Assembly: GCA_037478835.1 (NCBI GenBank)
Contig: JBBFLV010000007.1
Coordinates: 75,442 to 139,441, forward strand
DNA: 64,000 bases
Direction of reading: 5' to 3'
From: 630D-37 sp037478835
Lineage (GTDB): Bacteria; Chloroflexota; Anaerolineae; Anaerolineales; Villigracilaceae
How positions within the stretch are numbered: position 1 is the first letter of the stretch; each line of letters begins with the position of its first letter. Below the pieces are notes generated by a model. The model searched no databases. It saw only the letters and a list, made by a program, of their open reading frames with translations, and was not told the origin of the DNA. Below are positions 8,053-16,100 of this stretch, one piece after another. The translations under genes and the position numbers were made by a program.

Positions 8053-9313
8053 AGGCCACCTCCGTCTCCACCGCTTCGCCGCGGCGTACTCCCCACATCA
8101 GCCCTAAGGCCGTCAGCATGAAGAACGGAGCGAGTAACATGATTGCGTTGTAGTCATGGTTCATCAGCTGAATCGCCATCCCGTTCACGTTAGGTCCGGC
8201 AATCGCCGAAAGCGTGGAAAACAGATAGTACAGGCCGGTATACGTGCCGATGCGTGAGGCATTCGTCATGTCCACCACCATCGGCAGCGAGTTAATGTTG
8301 ATCAGCGCCCAGCCGATCCCGCCGCCCATCAGCAAAAGGCTCAGGACGGGGATGGTGCCCAGGACGGGCAGCTTCCCCACCACCGTCGTCAGCGCAGCGG
8401 GGGGCAGGAGATAAATCGTGAAAAGCACGCCCGTTAGCAGCAACAAGCCCAGGCTGATCGTGCGCCGACGTCCGATCTTGCCCCCAATAAATCCCGAAAC
8501 AAGTGCAAAGAGCACAAAGGACAGCGAAAGATGCCCCAGCAGGCGGCTGCCATCGGCCTCGTTCAGCCCCAGGTGATTTTTCGCATAGAGAGTAAAGAAG
8601 GCCTCGATGGCGGTAAAGCCGAGAAACCAGAAAAAGATCGCCTGGAAGAGACGCAAAGCGCTCTTATCGCGATCGTTCAGGACCTCCTGCAGGCTCTCCA
8701 GCATCCCCGGCTGTTTCTCCGCCGGGGCTTTGATCTCTTTGGGCTCCCGGATGAAGAGCAAAACCAGCACCAGCGCTACGATCACCAACCCAGAGCCCAT
8801 CCAGAAGGGGTAACTTGGATTCAAACGATACAGCGCACCCCCGGCCAAGAAGGAAAGGATGGCGCCTACACCGCCCATAAAGTTCACGATCCCATTCGCC
8901 TGCGAACGATAGCGGGAAGGAGTAATATCGGGCATCAGCGCCACAACCGGTGTGCGCCAGAAGGCCATGCTCAAGAGCAGGGTCGAAGTGCAGGCGACGA
9001 AAAACGGCAGGCTGGCCGCAAGCGGAATGAGCCCAAAAGCCACCGCCGAGATCGGCGCACCCAGGACCATGAACGGCAATCTTCTGCCCAAGGGCGTGCG
9101 CAGCCGATCTGACCAGGCGCCAACCGGTGGCTGGATGAAGAGCGCAGCGATGTTATCCAGCGTCATAAAGAAGCCGATCGCCGCCGGTGCTAAGTGAAAA
9201 CGTTCGGCCAGGAAAATCGGCACAAAGGCGTTATAGATTCCCCACACTACACTCACACCAAAAAAGCCAAGGCCAAGCAGGAAAATTTTGAAAAAGGAGA
9301 AACGAGGGGACAT
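8042..9313 (-). CDS. Major facilitator superfamily transporter (SLC45/GPH-like)
   Basis: A 423-residue membrane protein with about 12 hydrophobic segments. WGIYNAFVPIFL at the start, GAWSDRLRTPLGRRLPF in the loop after helix 2-3, and the central cytoplasmic loop before LRLFQAIFFWFLGF fit the sugar-type MFS group related to SLC45 and glycoside-cation symporters. The open frame extends 26 residues upstream, but the ATG at 9313 has the ribosome site GGAGGT at the right distance and begins MSPRFSFFK, so it is preferred. Substrate unknown; a glycoside or sugar is plausible. Confidence 0.8.
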   Translation of the reverse strand: MSPRFSFFKIFLLGLGFFGVSVVWGIYNAFVPIFLAERFHLAPAAIGFFMTLDNIAALFIQPPVGAWSDRLRTPLGRRLPFMVLGAPISAVAFGLIPLAASLPFFVACTSTLLLSMAFWRTPVVALMPDITPSRYRSQANGIVNFMGGVGAILSFLAGGALYRLNPSYPFWMGSGLVIVALVLVLLFIREPKEIKAPAEKQPGMLESLQEVLNDRDKSALRLFQAIFFWFLGFTAIEAFFTLYAKNHLGLNEADGSRLLGHLSLSFVLFALVSGFIGGKIGRRRTISLGLLLLTGVLFTIYLLPPAALTTVVGKLPVLGTIPVLSLLLMGGGIGWALININSLPMVVDMTNASRIGTYTGLYYLFSTLSAIAGPNVNGMAIQLMNHDYNAIMLLAPFFMLTALGLMWGVRRGEAVETEVAYAR

Positions 9314-9415
9314 CAGAATGACCTCCAGGAGAGAATGTACGCCGCATCGGCGCGTCGCATCGTCATGGGCTCCAGGTTGTGGATCGGTCACAGAAGTATG
9401 GGTGCCAATAGGAAC

Positions 9416-10183
9416 TCATGGCACATCACCTTCAGACGCCTTTTCGGCCAGTTCCTTTTGCAATTCTAGAAGGATGCGTCGATCTTCTTCGCTCAACGGC
9501 GCCGAAGCCAACAGATCGGGGCGACGCAACAAGGTGCGCCGCAGCGCCTCCCTTCGTCGCCAACGGGCAATTTCGGCATGATTCCCGGAAAGCAGGACCT
9601 GTGGTACGCGCCAGCCGCGAAACTCCGGCGGGCGGGTATAGTGAGGATATTCCAGCAAACCGCTGGCATGGGAATCATCCCAGGCGCCATCTGGATCGCC
9701 TAGAACGCCCGGCAGCAGGCGGGTAACGGCATCGATGATCACCAGCGCGGCCAATTCTCCGCCGGTGAGCACAAAATCACCGATCGAAATTTCATCGGTA
9801 GCCAGATATTCGCGCACGCGCTCATCCACCCCCTCATAGCGTCCACAAATCAGCGCCAAGCGCGGGTAAGAGGCCAATTCGATCGCCACTTTCTGATTGA
9901 AGAGGCGTCCCTGGGGCGTTAGCAAGATGATCGGACACGGCGCCGGCCGCGAAGCACCCAGCACGCTCTCCACGGCCTCAAAGATCGGCTCCGGTTTCAT
10001 CACCATTCCCCCTCCGCCGCCATAGGGCAAATCATCCGTCGTGCGGTGACGATCATGCGTGTAATCTCGAATGTTGTGCAGGTGCACTTCCAAAATCCCC
10101 CGTTCCTGCGCCCGTTGCAGCATACTGCTTCCCAGATACGCCGGGAAAACTTCCGGCAAAAGGGTGAAGATGTCAAAACGCAT
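9416..10183 (-). CDS. trmD: tRNA (guanine-37-N1)-methyltransferase TrmD
   Basis: A 255-residue SPOUT-class enzyme that methylates G37 of tRNAs reading CNN codons and so prevents +1 frameshifting. MRFDIFTLLPEVF is the standard start; PYGGGGGMVMKPEP, LICGRYEGVDERV, and SIGDFVLTGGELAAL contribute the knotted SAM site. The open frame runs ~145 residues further upstream, but that part has no resemblance to TrmD; the chosen ATG at 10183 gives the length of E. coli TrmD. It stands alone here, away from its usual partners rimM, rpsP and rplS. Confidence 0.95.
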   Translation of the reverse strand: MRFDIFTLLPEVFPAYLGSSMLQRAQERGILEVHLHNIRDYTHDRHRTTDDLPYGGGGGMVMKPEPIFEAVESVLGASRPAPCPIILLTPQGRLFNQKVAIELASYPRLALICGRYEGVDERVREYLATDEISIGDFVLTGGELAALVIIDAVTRLLPGVLGDPDGAWDDSHASGLLEYPHYTRPPEFRGWRVPQVLLSGNHAEIARWRRREALRRTLLRRPDLLASAPLSEEDRRILLELQKELAEKASEGDVP

Positions 10184-10273
10184 GGGAAAATTGTAATCGA
10201 TCGCCGGGAAACAGCAAAGGGCAAGGAGCTGGGGGCTAGGGCTTTTCATTGTTCTAATTGCACCAAGAAAGCA

Positions 10274-10316
10274 GACAGGGTTAACAAGATTTACATGAAA
10301 TAAAAATGAAGGATTT
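10274..10316. repeat. Degenerate dispersed repeat (TTAACAAGATTTACATGA type)
   Basis: The stretch around TTAACAAGATTTACATGA matches the style of short dispersed repeats, built from variants of TTAACAGGATTTACAGGAT, that are found in intergenic DNA of several anaerobic bacteria. Only one copy is seen here, so repeat status rests on general recognition. Confidence 0.3.
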
Positions 10317-10465
10317 CGGCAAAAGCAGGAGGGCGTACATTTTTCCCGATCATCCCGGCTATCTAGACGGTCGTTTGCGGCACAGCATCCAGGTCGCCTA
10401 TTGTAGGGAACGTTTCCAGACGCCTCTTGTATGACGGCAATCCCCAATATCCGACAAAAACGTAG

Positions 10466-10483
10466 CGCAGGATTCATCCTGCG
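10466..10483. repeat. Perfect 18-nt palindromic hairpin
   Basis: CGCAGGAT-TC-ATCCTGCG is a perfect inverted repeat. On the minus strand it is followed by CTACGTTTTTG, so it could be a weak terminator, or an operator or hairpin in the trmD leader just downstream of the TGCTATGAT element. Confidence 0.35.
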
Positions 10484-10489
10484 ATAAAA

Positions 10490-10498
10490 ATCATAGCA
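10490..10498 (-). promoter_or_regulatory. Possible extended -10 element upstream of trmD
   Basis: Minus-strand TGCTATGAT is one mismatch from the extended -10 consensus and lies in the AT-rich part of the interval. It is about 310 nt from the trmD ATG, so the leader would be long. No -35 is seen. Confidence 0.3.
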
Positions 10499-10799
10499 TA
10501 AATTTTGCATTTTTCTAGATAGTTCTGGCCGTACAGCCCCGGTGTTTTGTGGCGCAGCATCGTTGTTCGTCCGCACGGGGCAAGAGAGGAATCGAATGGG
10601 TCGAATTCGCAACGGCAAAGCCGGACACCGAATGCAGGCTAATCGGCAGACTTGCGCTTAAAAAGGTGAAAAGCCCTAAGAAAGCTCTCGGCTCTCCGGG
10701 AAATTCGTATCCTCTTCTGCGCAAGCAAAAAGGGGGATAAACGGAGCGATAAACCTGCCCGGCGCGTCCACTCCCTCTAGAACAGCCTCTCGGCAGATA

Positions 10800-11951
10800 T
10801 TACCCCAAAGCGATCACCAGGATGTGTTGATTCAACGCCCGTGGAAACGAGGAGTCCGTAGAAGGGACAACCTGCCCCAGGGTATAAGCACCGGCAATCG
10901 GAACCTCTGACCCGAAAACCTCTTGCAGCACCTGTACTTCAAAGCCGGGGGAGGCACGCAGGAGCATATGCCAAGCCTGATCGACCAAGAGCAGGATCAG
11001 GCCGGGTTTGGCATCTCCTAGTCCCTGTTGGGCCTGATGCGCCGCGTCCAGGATCGCTTGGCGGCAAGCCGCTTGATTACCGATCAACAGGAGCGCGTCG
11101 CTGCCATCTTCCACCGATAGGTTCAAACGGAAACTGCCATCCGCTTCCACACGGATGGGAGAGCGAACCAACGTCTCATTCCCGCGCACAACTCCGATCG
11201 GATACATGCGCACGAGAGTGTTTAAGGGAGGAAAAGACCACTCACGCGCCGGATGGCCAAAGAGCTGGGCATAGGCCTCGGAGGCCGGTCGACCGTCGAG
11301 CATTCGCAGCCAGAAACCACGCGAACGGGTGATCCGAAACTGTTTCCCTACCGCTTGCCAGCCATGGGCATAGCCGATCCCGATTTGAACTTCCCCGCGC
11401 AGAATCATGGCGGCCAACGCACCACTTCCCTGAAAGAGGTTCGCCAGCACAAAGGTGGAGAGCGTATTTGCATTGCCGGATGAAAGCCCACCAACGATCG
11501 GCAGATCGGGGATTTCCAGGGAGGCGCAAAGCTGCTCGATGTTTCCGGTAAAACCATCGGCGAAGAACAGCAAAGCCTGCGGATTGGACGTCCGCTGAAC
11601 AAAAGCCTTCAAACGTTGAGCAGTTTCAGGTGCAGATTGAGCATAACCCGGTAGCCAGACGGATTCGGCACGAAAAGACCCAGAAGCCACCAAGACAACG
11701 ATGACAGAATAGGAATGGAGGCCCTCTGAGCTGAAAAGTGCCGGCGAGCTCATGCCGATGAACGGTATTTCGCCCAGTAAGCTTCCGACACCATTCACTA
11801 CCTCGCGAGCGAGGTACTCTTGCGAGGCAAAGACGAATCCCAGGCTAGGAGAAAGGTTTCCAAGCTTACGCAAGGCCTGATGGGTTGCCTGAAGCCCGCT
11901 TTCGCGTCCATCCAGGCCTGTAGCCATGCCTACCGCTGCTACCAATGTCAT
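10800..11951 (-). CDS. FIST-domain sensor protein
   Basis: A 383-residue cytoplasmic protein with an N-terminal FIST domain (about 15-215) and a FIST_C domain (about 220-365). Characteristic pieces are GEIPFIGMSSPALFS near residues 60-75, VGGLSSGN after the central acidic loop, GIGYAHGWQAVG and the EVPIAGAYTLGQV ending. FIST proteins are presumed small-ligand (amino-acid-like) sensors in signalling. It begins 3 nt after the stop of the histidine kinase gene, so the two are one translational unit and FIST probably feeds an input to, or modulates, that kinase. The function is inferred from domain and context only. Confidence 0.8.
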   Translation of the reverse strand: MTLVAAVGMATGLDGRESGLQATHQALRKLGNLSPSLGFVFASQEYLAREVVNGVGSLLGEIPFIGMSSPALFSSEGLHSYSVIVVLVASGSFRAESVWLPGYAQSAPETAQRLKAFVQRTSNPQALLFFADGFTGNIEQLCASLEIPDLPIVGGLSSGNANTLSTFVLANLFQGSGALAAMILRGEVQIGIGYAHGWQAVGKQFRITRSRGFWLRMLDGRPASEAYAQLFGHPAREWSFPPLNTLVRMYPIGVVRGNETLVRSPIRVEADGSFRLNLSVEDGSDALLLIGNQAACRQAILDAAHQAQQGLGDAKPGLILLLVDQAWHMLLRASPGFEVQVLQEVFGSEVPIAGAYTLGQVVPSTDSSFPRALNQHILVIALG

Positions 11952-11954
11952 AGA

Positions 11955-14900
11955 TCACCTTTCTGCGACCGGAATGGTAAAGTGGAAAGTAGTTCCCTTG
12001 CGATATTCGCTTTGGAACCAGATGCGCCCACCCTGGAGTTCCACCAAACTCTTGGTGATATTCAACCCCAGGCCGGTACCGGGTGCTTCGCGTGCTTTGG
12101 GGTCTTCCGAGCGGAAGAATTTCTGAAAGAGCTTTTTCTGATCCTCGATGCTGATACCGATGCCGTTATCCTGCACCCAGATATGGACAACCCGTGCGGC
12201 TCCACCTGGGTCCCATTGGTTATCGGCCGCTTCGGCACCGAGAATGATATGACCACCCTCCGGGGTGTACTTGTTGGCATTGCTCACCAGATTGACCAGA
12301 ATTTGCACCAGGCGTGTACGATCCGCCCAGACCGGCGGCAGATCGGACGGGAGACGTAACTCAATCGTTTGTTTCTTTTCCTCGATCTGGCGCTGAGTGG
12401 AACGCAAAACCTCGTTTACCGCCTCTGCCACATCCACCGCGCGGAATTCCAGTCGCAGACGTCCGGCCTCGATCTTGGACTGATCGTTGAGGTCCGAGAC
12501 CAGCGTCGCCATACGTTCCACATTGGCCCGAATGGTATTCAAGAAGTTCGCCTGCATCTCGGTGATCGGCCCGACGGCGCCGCTGGCCAACAGTTCCGTG
12601 TACCCTTTGATCGAGGTCATCGGGTTTTTCAATTCATGGGCAACCAGCGAAACGAACTCGCTCTTGGCCAGATTGGCGGCCTGCACCTCAGCATAGAGCT
12701 GGGCATTGGCGATGGCAATTGCGGCGTGATCGGCCAGACGGGAAAGGAAGGTCAACTCTTCCTGACGTCGGCTATCCTGACGATGCTCCAGGATCAGCAT
12801 ACCGATCACTTTCGCTTCTCGACGGATGGGGACAATGATCTGAGTCCGGGCGGTGGGTAGAAAACCACCACCGACCTCCGGATCAAGGCTGAAGCGCATC
12901 GCCTGACCGCTCTCAATCACCTCGCGCAGACGCGGCAAATCCGGAGGAATGGGCGCCTGCTCATAGGCACTCAGGCGGTCGCCATAACCATCCTGCGCCA
13001 TAATGTGAAGCCCATCGTCTCGGAGCATACCGATCAACCCGGCTTCGGCACCGCTTTGTCGCATGGCCCATTCCAACGTGATGCGCATGGCGCGCTGAAT
13101 GTCCAGGCTGGCATTGAGCTCCCGGTCAATACGCTGTAGCACGGAGAGCTCTTCCACACGGGCATTGAGCTCCTGATCGGTGAGGGTATAAAGGCGAGCG
13201 TTTTCGATTGCAACGGCCGCTTGGGCGGCGAAGGCTGTGAGCAGCGTGGCATCCTCTTCACGGAACGGCAAGCCATCGCGACGGTTGATCACTTCCAATA
13301 CGCCGATCACGCGCTCTTTTAATTCCAACGGCACGGCCAGTACGCTACGGGTGCGAAAACCGGTGCGCTGATCGGTGGAGGCATCCCAGGCGACATCCTG
13401 TTCGACATTATTTTCGATCAACGCTTTGCGTTCCAGAGCCGCCCTACCGGCAATTCCACTACCACGCGGCAGGCGCGTTCCCACTAAAGTCTCTGCAGCC
13501 GGTCCAATAACCACACGGAACACCAGCTCATCGGTGGCCTCATCCAACAAGAAAAGCGTGCCGGCCTCACAGTTCAAAATATTGACCGCGCTCTCCAAGA
13601 TTTTGTGTAGCAGAGGTTCTAGCTCAAGAGTGGATGTAAGCTGACGGGTGAGTTCGTTGAGGATGCTCAGCTGTTGGGCACGGCGTTGCGTTTCTTCGAG
13701 CAGTTGCGCCTTGACAATGGCGCCGGCCGTCTGATCGGCGATTGCCTGAAGCAACTCCATCTGTTGGCGGGTGTAGACAATCCCCGGCTCGCGATGCGCC
13801 AAGCTCAAGGCACCGATGGTGCGTGGGCCGGCATTGAGTGGCACTCCCATCCAGGCCCGGAAGGCACGGCTGGATGGAGTTACATTCCGGGTTTGGCATT
13901 CGCTGACGTAGTCCTGAGTTTGCAGCGGACGGCCTCTTTGAATGACTACCGGGCTCAGGCCGATACCCGTGGTCAAAGGCACGTTTTCGCGATGGCGCAG
14001 ACGTTCCTGGTTCTCCACATAAAAAGCATAGTAGTAATATTGCCCCCCAGGATGATAGAGCATGATATGCATATCGGTGGCCGGAATGATCTGGGTGGTC
14101 TGTGCATAGATCAGTTCCAGCACATCATCGAAGGCCAACGTCACATTCACCCCTTGAGAAACGCGGGTAAGCGCATTCATTTCCTGCATGCGGCGCTGGA
14201 GATCGGCCACCGTTTGCACGCGCTCAATCGCCATCGCAGCCAGGTCGGATAATCGCTCCAAAAACGCCAGATCTCGAGGCAAATAAGGTCGCTCATCCTT
14301 GCGAGGACCCAGCGCCAGCCATCCCAGGAGCCGTTCTCTGACCTTCAGGCCGACGAAGAGCGAGGCCCCCAGCAGAAGGAAACGGCTGCGATCGGGAAGT
14401 AGGTGCGGGGGAAGATTCTCCTGCTCCAAATAGAGGGGTAATTGTTCCCGTTGGAAATATTCTCTAAGAGGACTGTTCAACGGGAAACGAACTTCGGTGG
14501 TCGGACGGCCACTTTGATCGGGAAGAGCGGCAAATTGTTCCGCCAGCGGATCATAGAGGAAAAGGTGAATGCGCGTGGGATCGAGTACCTCCTGGATATG
14601 CTTGTACAAGACGTTGTACACATCCTGGATATTCGAGGTCTGAGCGAGCTCATGTCCGAAATTTTCGAGCGCTTTTTCGGCGGCAGCCTGACCACGGAAG
14701 AAGAGCCTATCCACCAGCTCCTGCGCTTGGGTACGCATTGGCTCCAAAGCAACGGCCAGCAAAAAGACGATCAGGCCCACGAGCAGGGGATGGTTGGCAC
14801 GCACAAAATCGGTGAAGATCAGGCTGGCACCGCTTACCAGCAGGGCATATCCGATAATAATAACGGCACTGAGCAGCAAATAGACCGTCCCCTGACGCAA

Positions 14901-15980
14901 CCACCGATCCACCGTTTGAACGCGAAAACGCAGAATCGCATAACCCAAGCTGAGGGGAAAGAGGAGTGTAGGAAGGAAAAGGTAGGGAGAAAAAGGCAAA
15001 TCGAACGGTGCGGTCAGCAAAGCCCAGATAGATACAGGCCCTAACCCGATCATTGCGCCCCAGAAAACCATACGTACCTGGGTTTTGATCACCGGTGATC
15101 GGGTGCTTAGCAAATGGTAGATGTTTAGCCCCAGGAAGGCGAAAAGCATCAGGCCAGAAAAAAGATAGACATAGCGCCACGCTGGCGCATAATCATAAGG
15201 ATGTACATAATCATAGCTCTTCATCCAGGCATTCAGTGTCAGGAAAAGGCCCAAAATATAGCCAAGCCAGCGTAGGTAAGGATGTGAGCGCACAAAGCGC
15301 GCTTCGCGCGGGAAAGAGAACGAAAGATCCACAAACGCTCCGCCAGCCATGGCGGTAGCTAGGATCCAAAGATACACCAGGCGATGGGTAGTATAGACAT
15401 CAAAAAGCAAACCGCTGGTAAGCGCCAGCGAGGTAGAAAACAGCGCAAAGGCACGTCCTGCCGACTCCGTACGCCGTATACCAAAAACCCACAACCCTGC
15501 GGCCAGGAAGACCAATGCCATCACAAAGGGCAGGAGAATGTACTTGATCCGATCGGCATTTGGAAAAACTTGTAGGGTAATGGAATACGTGAGTTTTGTC
15601 CCATCCTGCCGGGCAATTTTGACCTCAACGGTCTCTCCAGGAAAATACCGAGCGAGCACCTGCTCCAGCTGGCGCGTGTTCCGTACTTCCTGCCCCTGAA
15701 TGGCTACCAGACGGTCTCCACGCTCGAAATCCAATTTACTGTGCAGAGGCCATTGTTCGGCGCTTGAAAGGGACGGACCAACCTCGTCAAAAACCAGCGT
15801 CGGGTCAAAAAACGCACCCAGAAAAGGCAAATTCAGCCAGTAGTTGACCAGGAACAAGGCGATAACTAACGCGATCACCGCCACTGCCTGATAGGTGACC
15901 ACTCCTATCTGTAGCAGACGTTCAAGCGTTAGGGGGGTGCTGAGAAATTTTGCATTCATAGGATTTGCCGCTGTTTTCAT
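11955..15980 (-). CDS. Large membrane sensor histidine kinase with PDZ-like and four GAF domains
   Basis: A 1341-residue kinase. Order: TM helix (~20-45); extracytoplasmic PDZ-like region (~65-135, GDRLVAIQGQEV); eight to nine more TM helices (~140-420); four GAF domains (~433-590, ~598-760, ~768-935, ~943-1095); HisKA with SLVAHELKNPMTSIKGY, phospho-acceptor His1115; HATPase_c (~1225-1341) with N box (LVNLVSNANKYTPEGG), G1 box (VQDNGIGI) and G2 box (PGTGLGLNITKSLVELQGG). It therefore has membrane, PDZ and several intracellular ligand inputs. No response regulator is adjacent, so its target is unknown. The FIST gene follows 3 nt downstream and gyrB lies 120 nt upstream. Confidence 0.9.
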   Translation of the reverse strand: MKTAANPMNAKFLSTPLTLERLLQIGVVTYQAVAVIALVIALFLVNYWLNLPFLGAFFDPTLVFDEVGPSLSSAEQWPLHSKLDFERGDRLVAIQGQEVRNTRQLEQVLARYFPGETVEVKIARQDGTKLTYSITLQVFPNADRIKYILLPFVMALVFLAAGLWVFGIRRTESAGRAFALFSTSLALTSGLLFDVYTTHRLVYLWILATAMAGGAFVDLSFSFPREARFVRSHPYLRWLGYILGLFLTLNAWMKSYDYVHPYDYAPAWRYVYLFSGLMLFAFLGLNIYHLLSTRSPVIKTQVRMVFWGAMIGLGPVSIWALLTAPFDLPFSPYLFLPTLLFPLSLGYAILRFRVQTVDRWLRQGTVYLLLSAVIIIGYALLVSGASLIFTDFVRANHPLLVGLIVFLLAVALEPMRTQAQELVDRLFFRGQAAAEKALENFGHELAQTSNIQDVYNVLYKHIQEVLDPTRIHLFLYDPLAEQFAALPDQSGRPTTEVRFPLNSPLREYFQREQLPLYLEQENLPPHLLPDRSRFLLLGASLFVGLKVRERLLGWLALGPRKDERPYLPRDLAFLERLSDLAAMAIERVQTVADLQRRMQEMNALTRVSQGVNVTLAFDDVLELIYAQTTQIIPATDMHIMLYHPGGQYYYYAFYVENQERLRHRENVPLTTGIGLSPVVIQRGRPLQTQDYVSECQTRNVTPSSRAFRAWMGVPLNAGPRTIGALSLAHREPGIVYTRQQMELLQAIADQTAGAIVKAQLLEETQRRAQQLSILNELTRQLTSTLELEPLLHKILESAVNILNCEAGTLFLLDEATDELVFRVVIGPAAETLVGTRLPRGSGIAGRAALERKALIENNVEQDVAWDASTDQRTGFRTRSVLAVPLELKERVIGVLEVINRRDGLPFREEDATLLTAFAAQAAVAIENARLYTLTDQELNARVEELSVLQRIDRELNASLDIQRAMRITLEWAMRQSGAEAGLIGMLRDDGLHIMAQDGYGDRLSAYEQAPIPPDLPRLREVIESGQAMRFSLDPEVGGGFLPTARTQIIVPIRREAKVIGMLILEHRQDSRRQEELTFLSRLADHAAIAIANAQLYAEVQAANLAKSEFVSLVAHELKNPMTSIKGYTELLASGAVGPITEMQANFLNTIRANVERMATLVSDLNDQSKIEAGRLRLEFRAVDVAEAVNEVLRSTQRQIEEKKQTIELRLPSDLPPVWADRTRLVQILVNLVSNANKYTPEGGHIILGAEAADNQWDPGGAARVVHIWVQDNGIGISIEDQKKLFQKFFRSEDPKAREAPGTGLGLNITKSLVELQGGRIWFQSEYRKGTTFHFTIPVAER

Positions 15981-16100
15981 TTTACAGCATCCTCCACCAC
16001 AGAAATCCGTCCTTTCAAGCTTGTTACGTTCTTAATATGAGAGTTGCGGCAAGGACCTCGGTTAGAGAACGGCCTACTATAAACATGGCCGTCCATTTTG

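Larger units (their letters stand above)
10184..10799. other. Long non-coding interval upstream of trmD
   Basis: These 616 nt lie between the FIST gene and trmD (both leftward). No gene is supported. Visible items are a degenerate AT-rich phrase at 10274-10316 (GACAGGGTTAACAAG and following) like the dispersed noncoding repeats that read as HVNLVNPV when translated, an 18-nt perfect palindrome at 10466-10483, and a minus-strand TGCTATGAT at 10490-10498. No tRNA or known ncRNA pattern was seen. Confidence 0.5.

Noticed and set aside
10184..10618. N-terminal extension of trmD by ~145 codons
   Set aside because: The extension has no TrmD similarity, contains the repeat-like phrase and lacks a ribosome site; MRFDIF at 10183 is the family start.
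10549..10740. Small plus-strand gene in the trmD upstream interval
   Set aside because: No ribosome site, no recognisable domain, composition unlike the neighbours.
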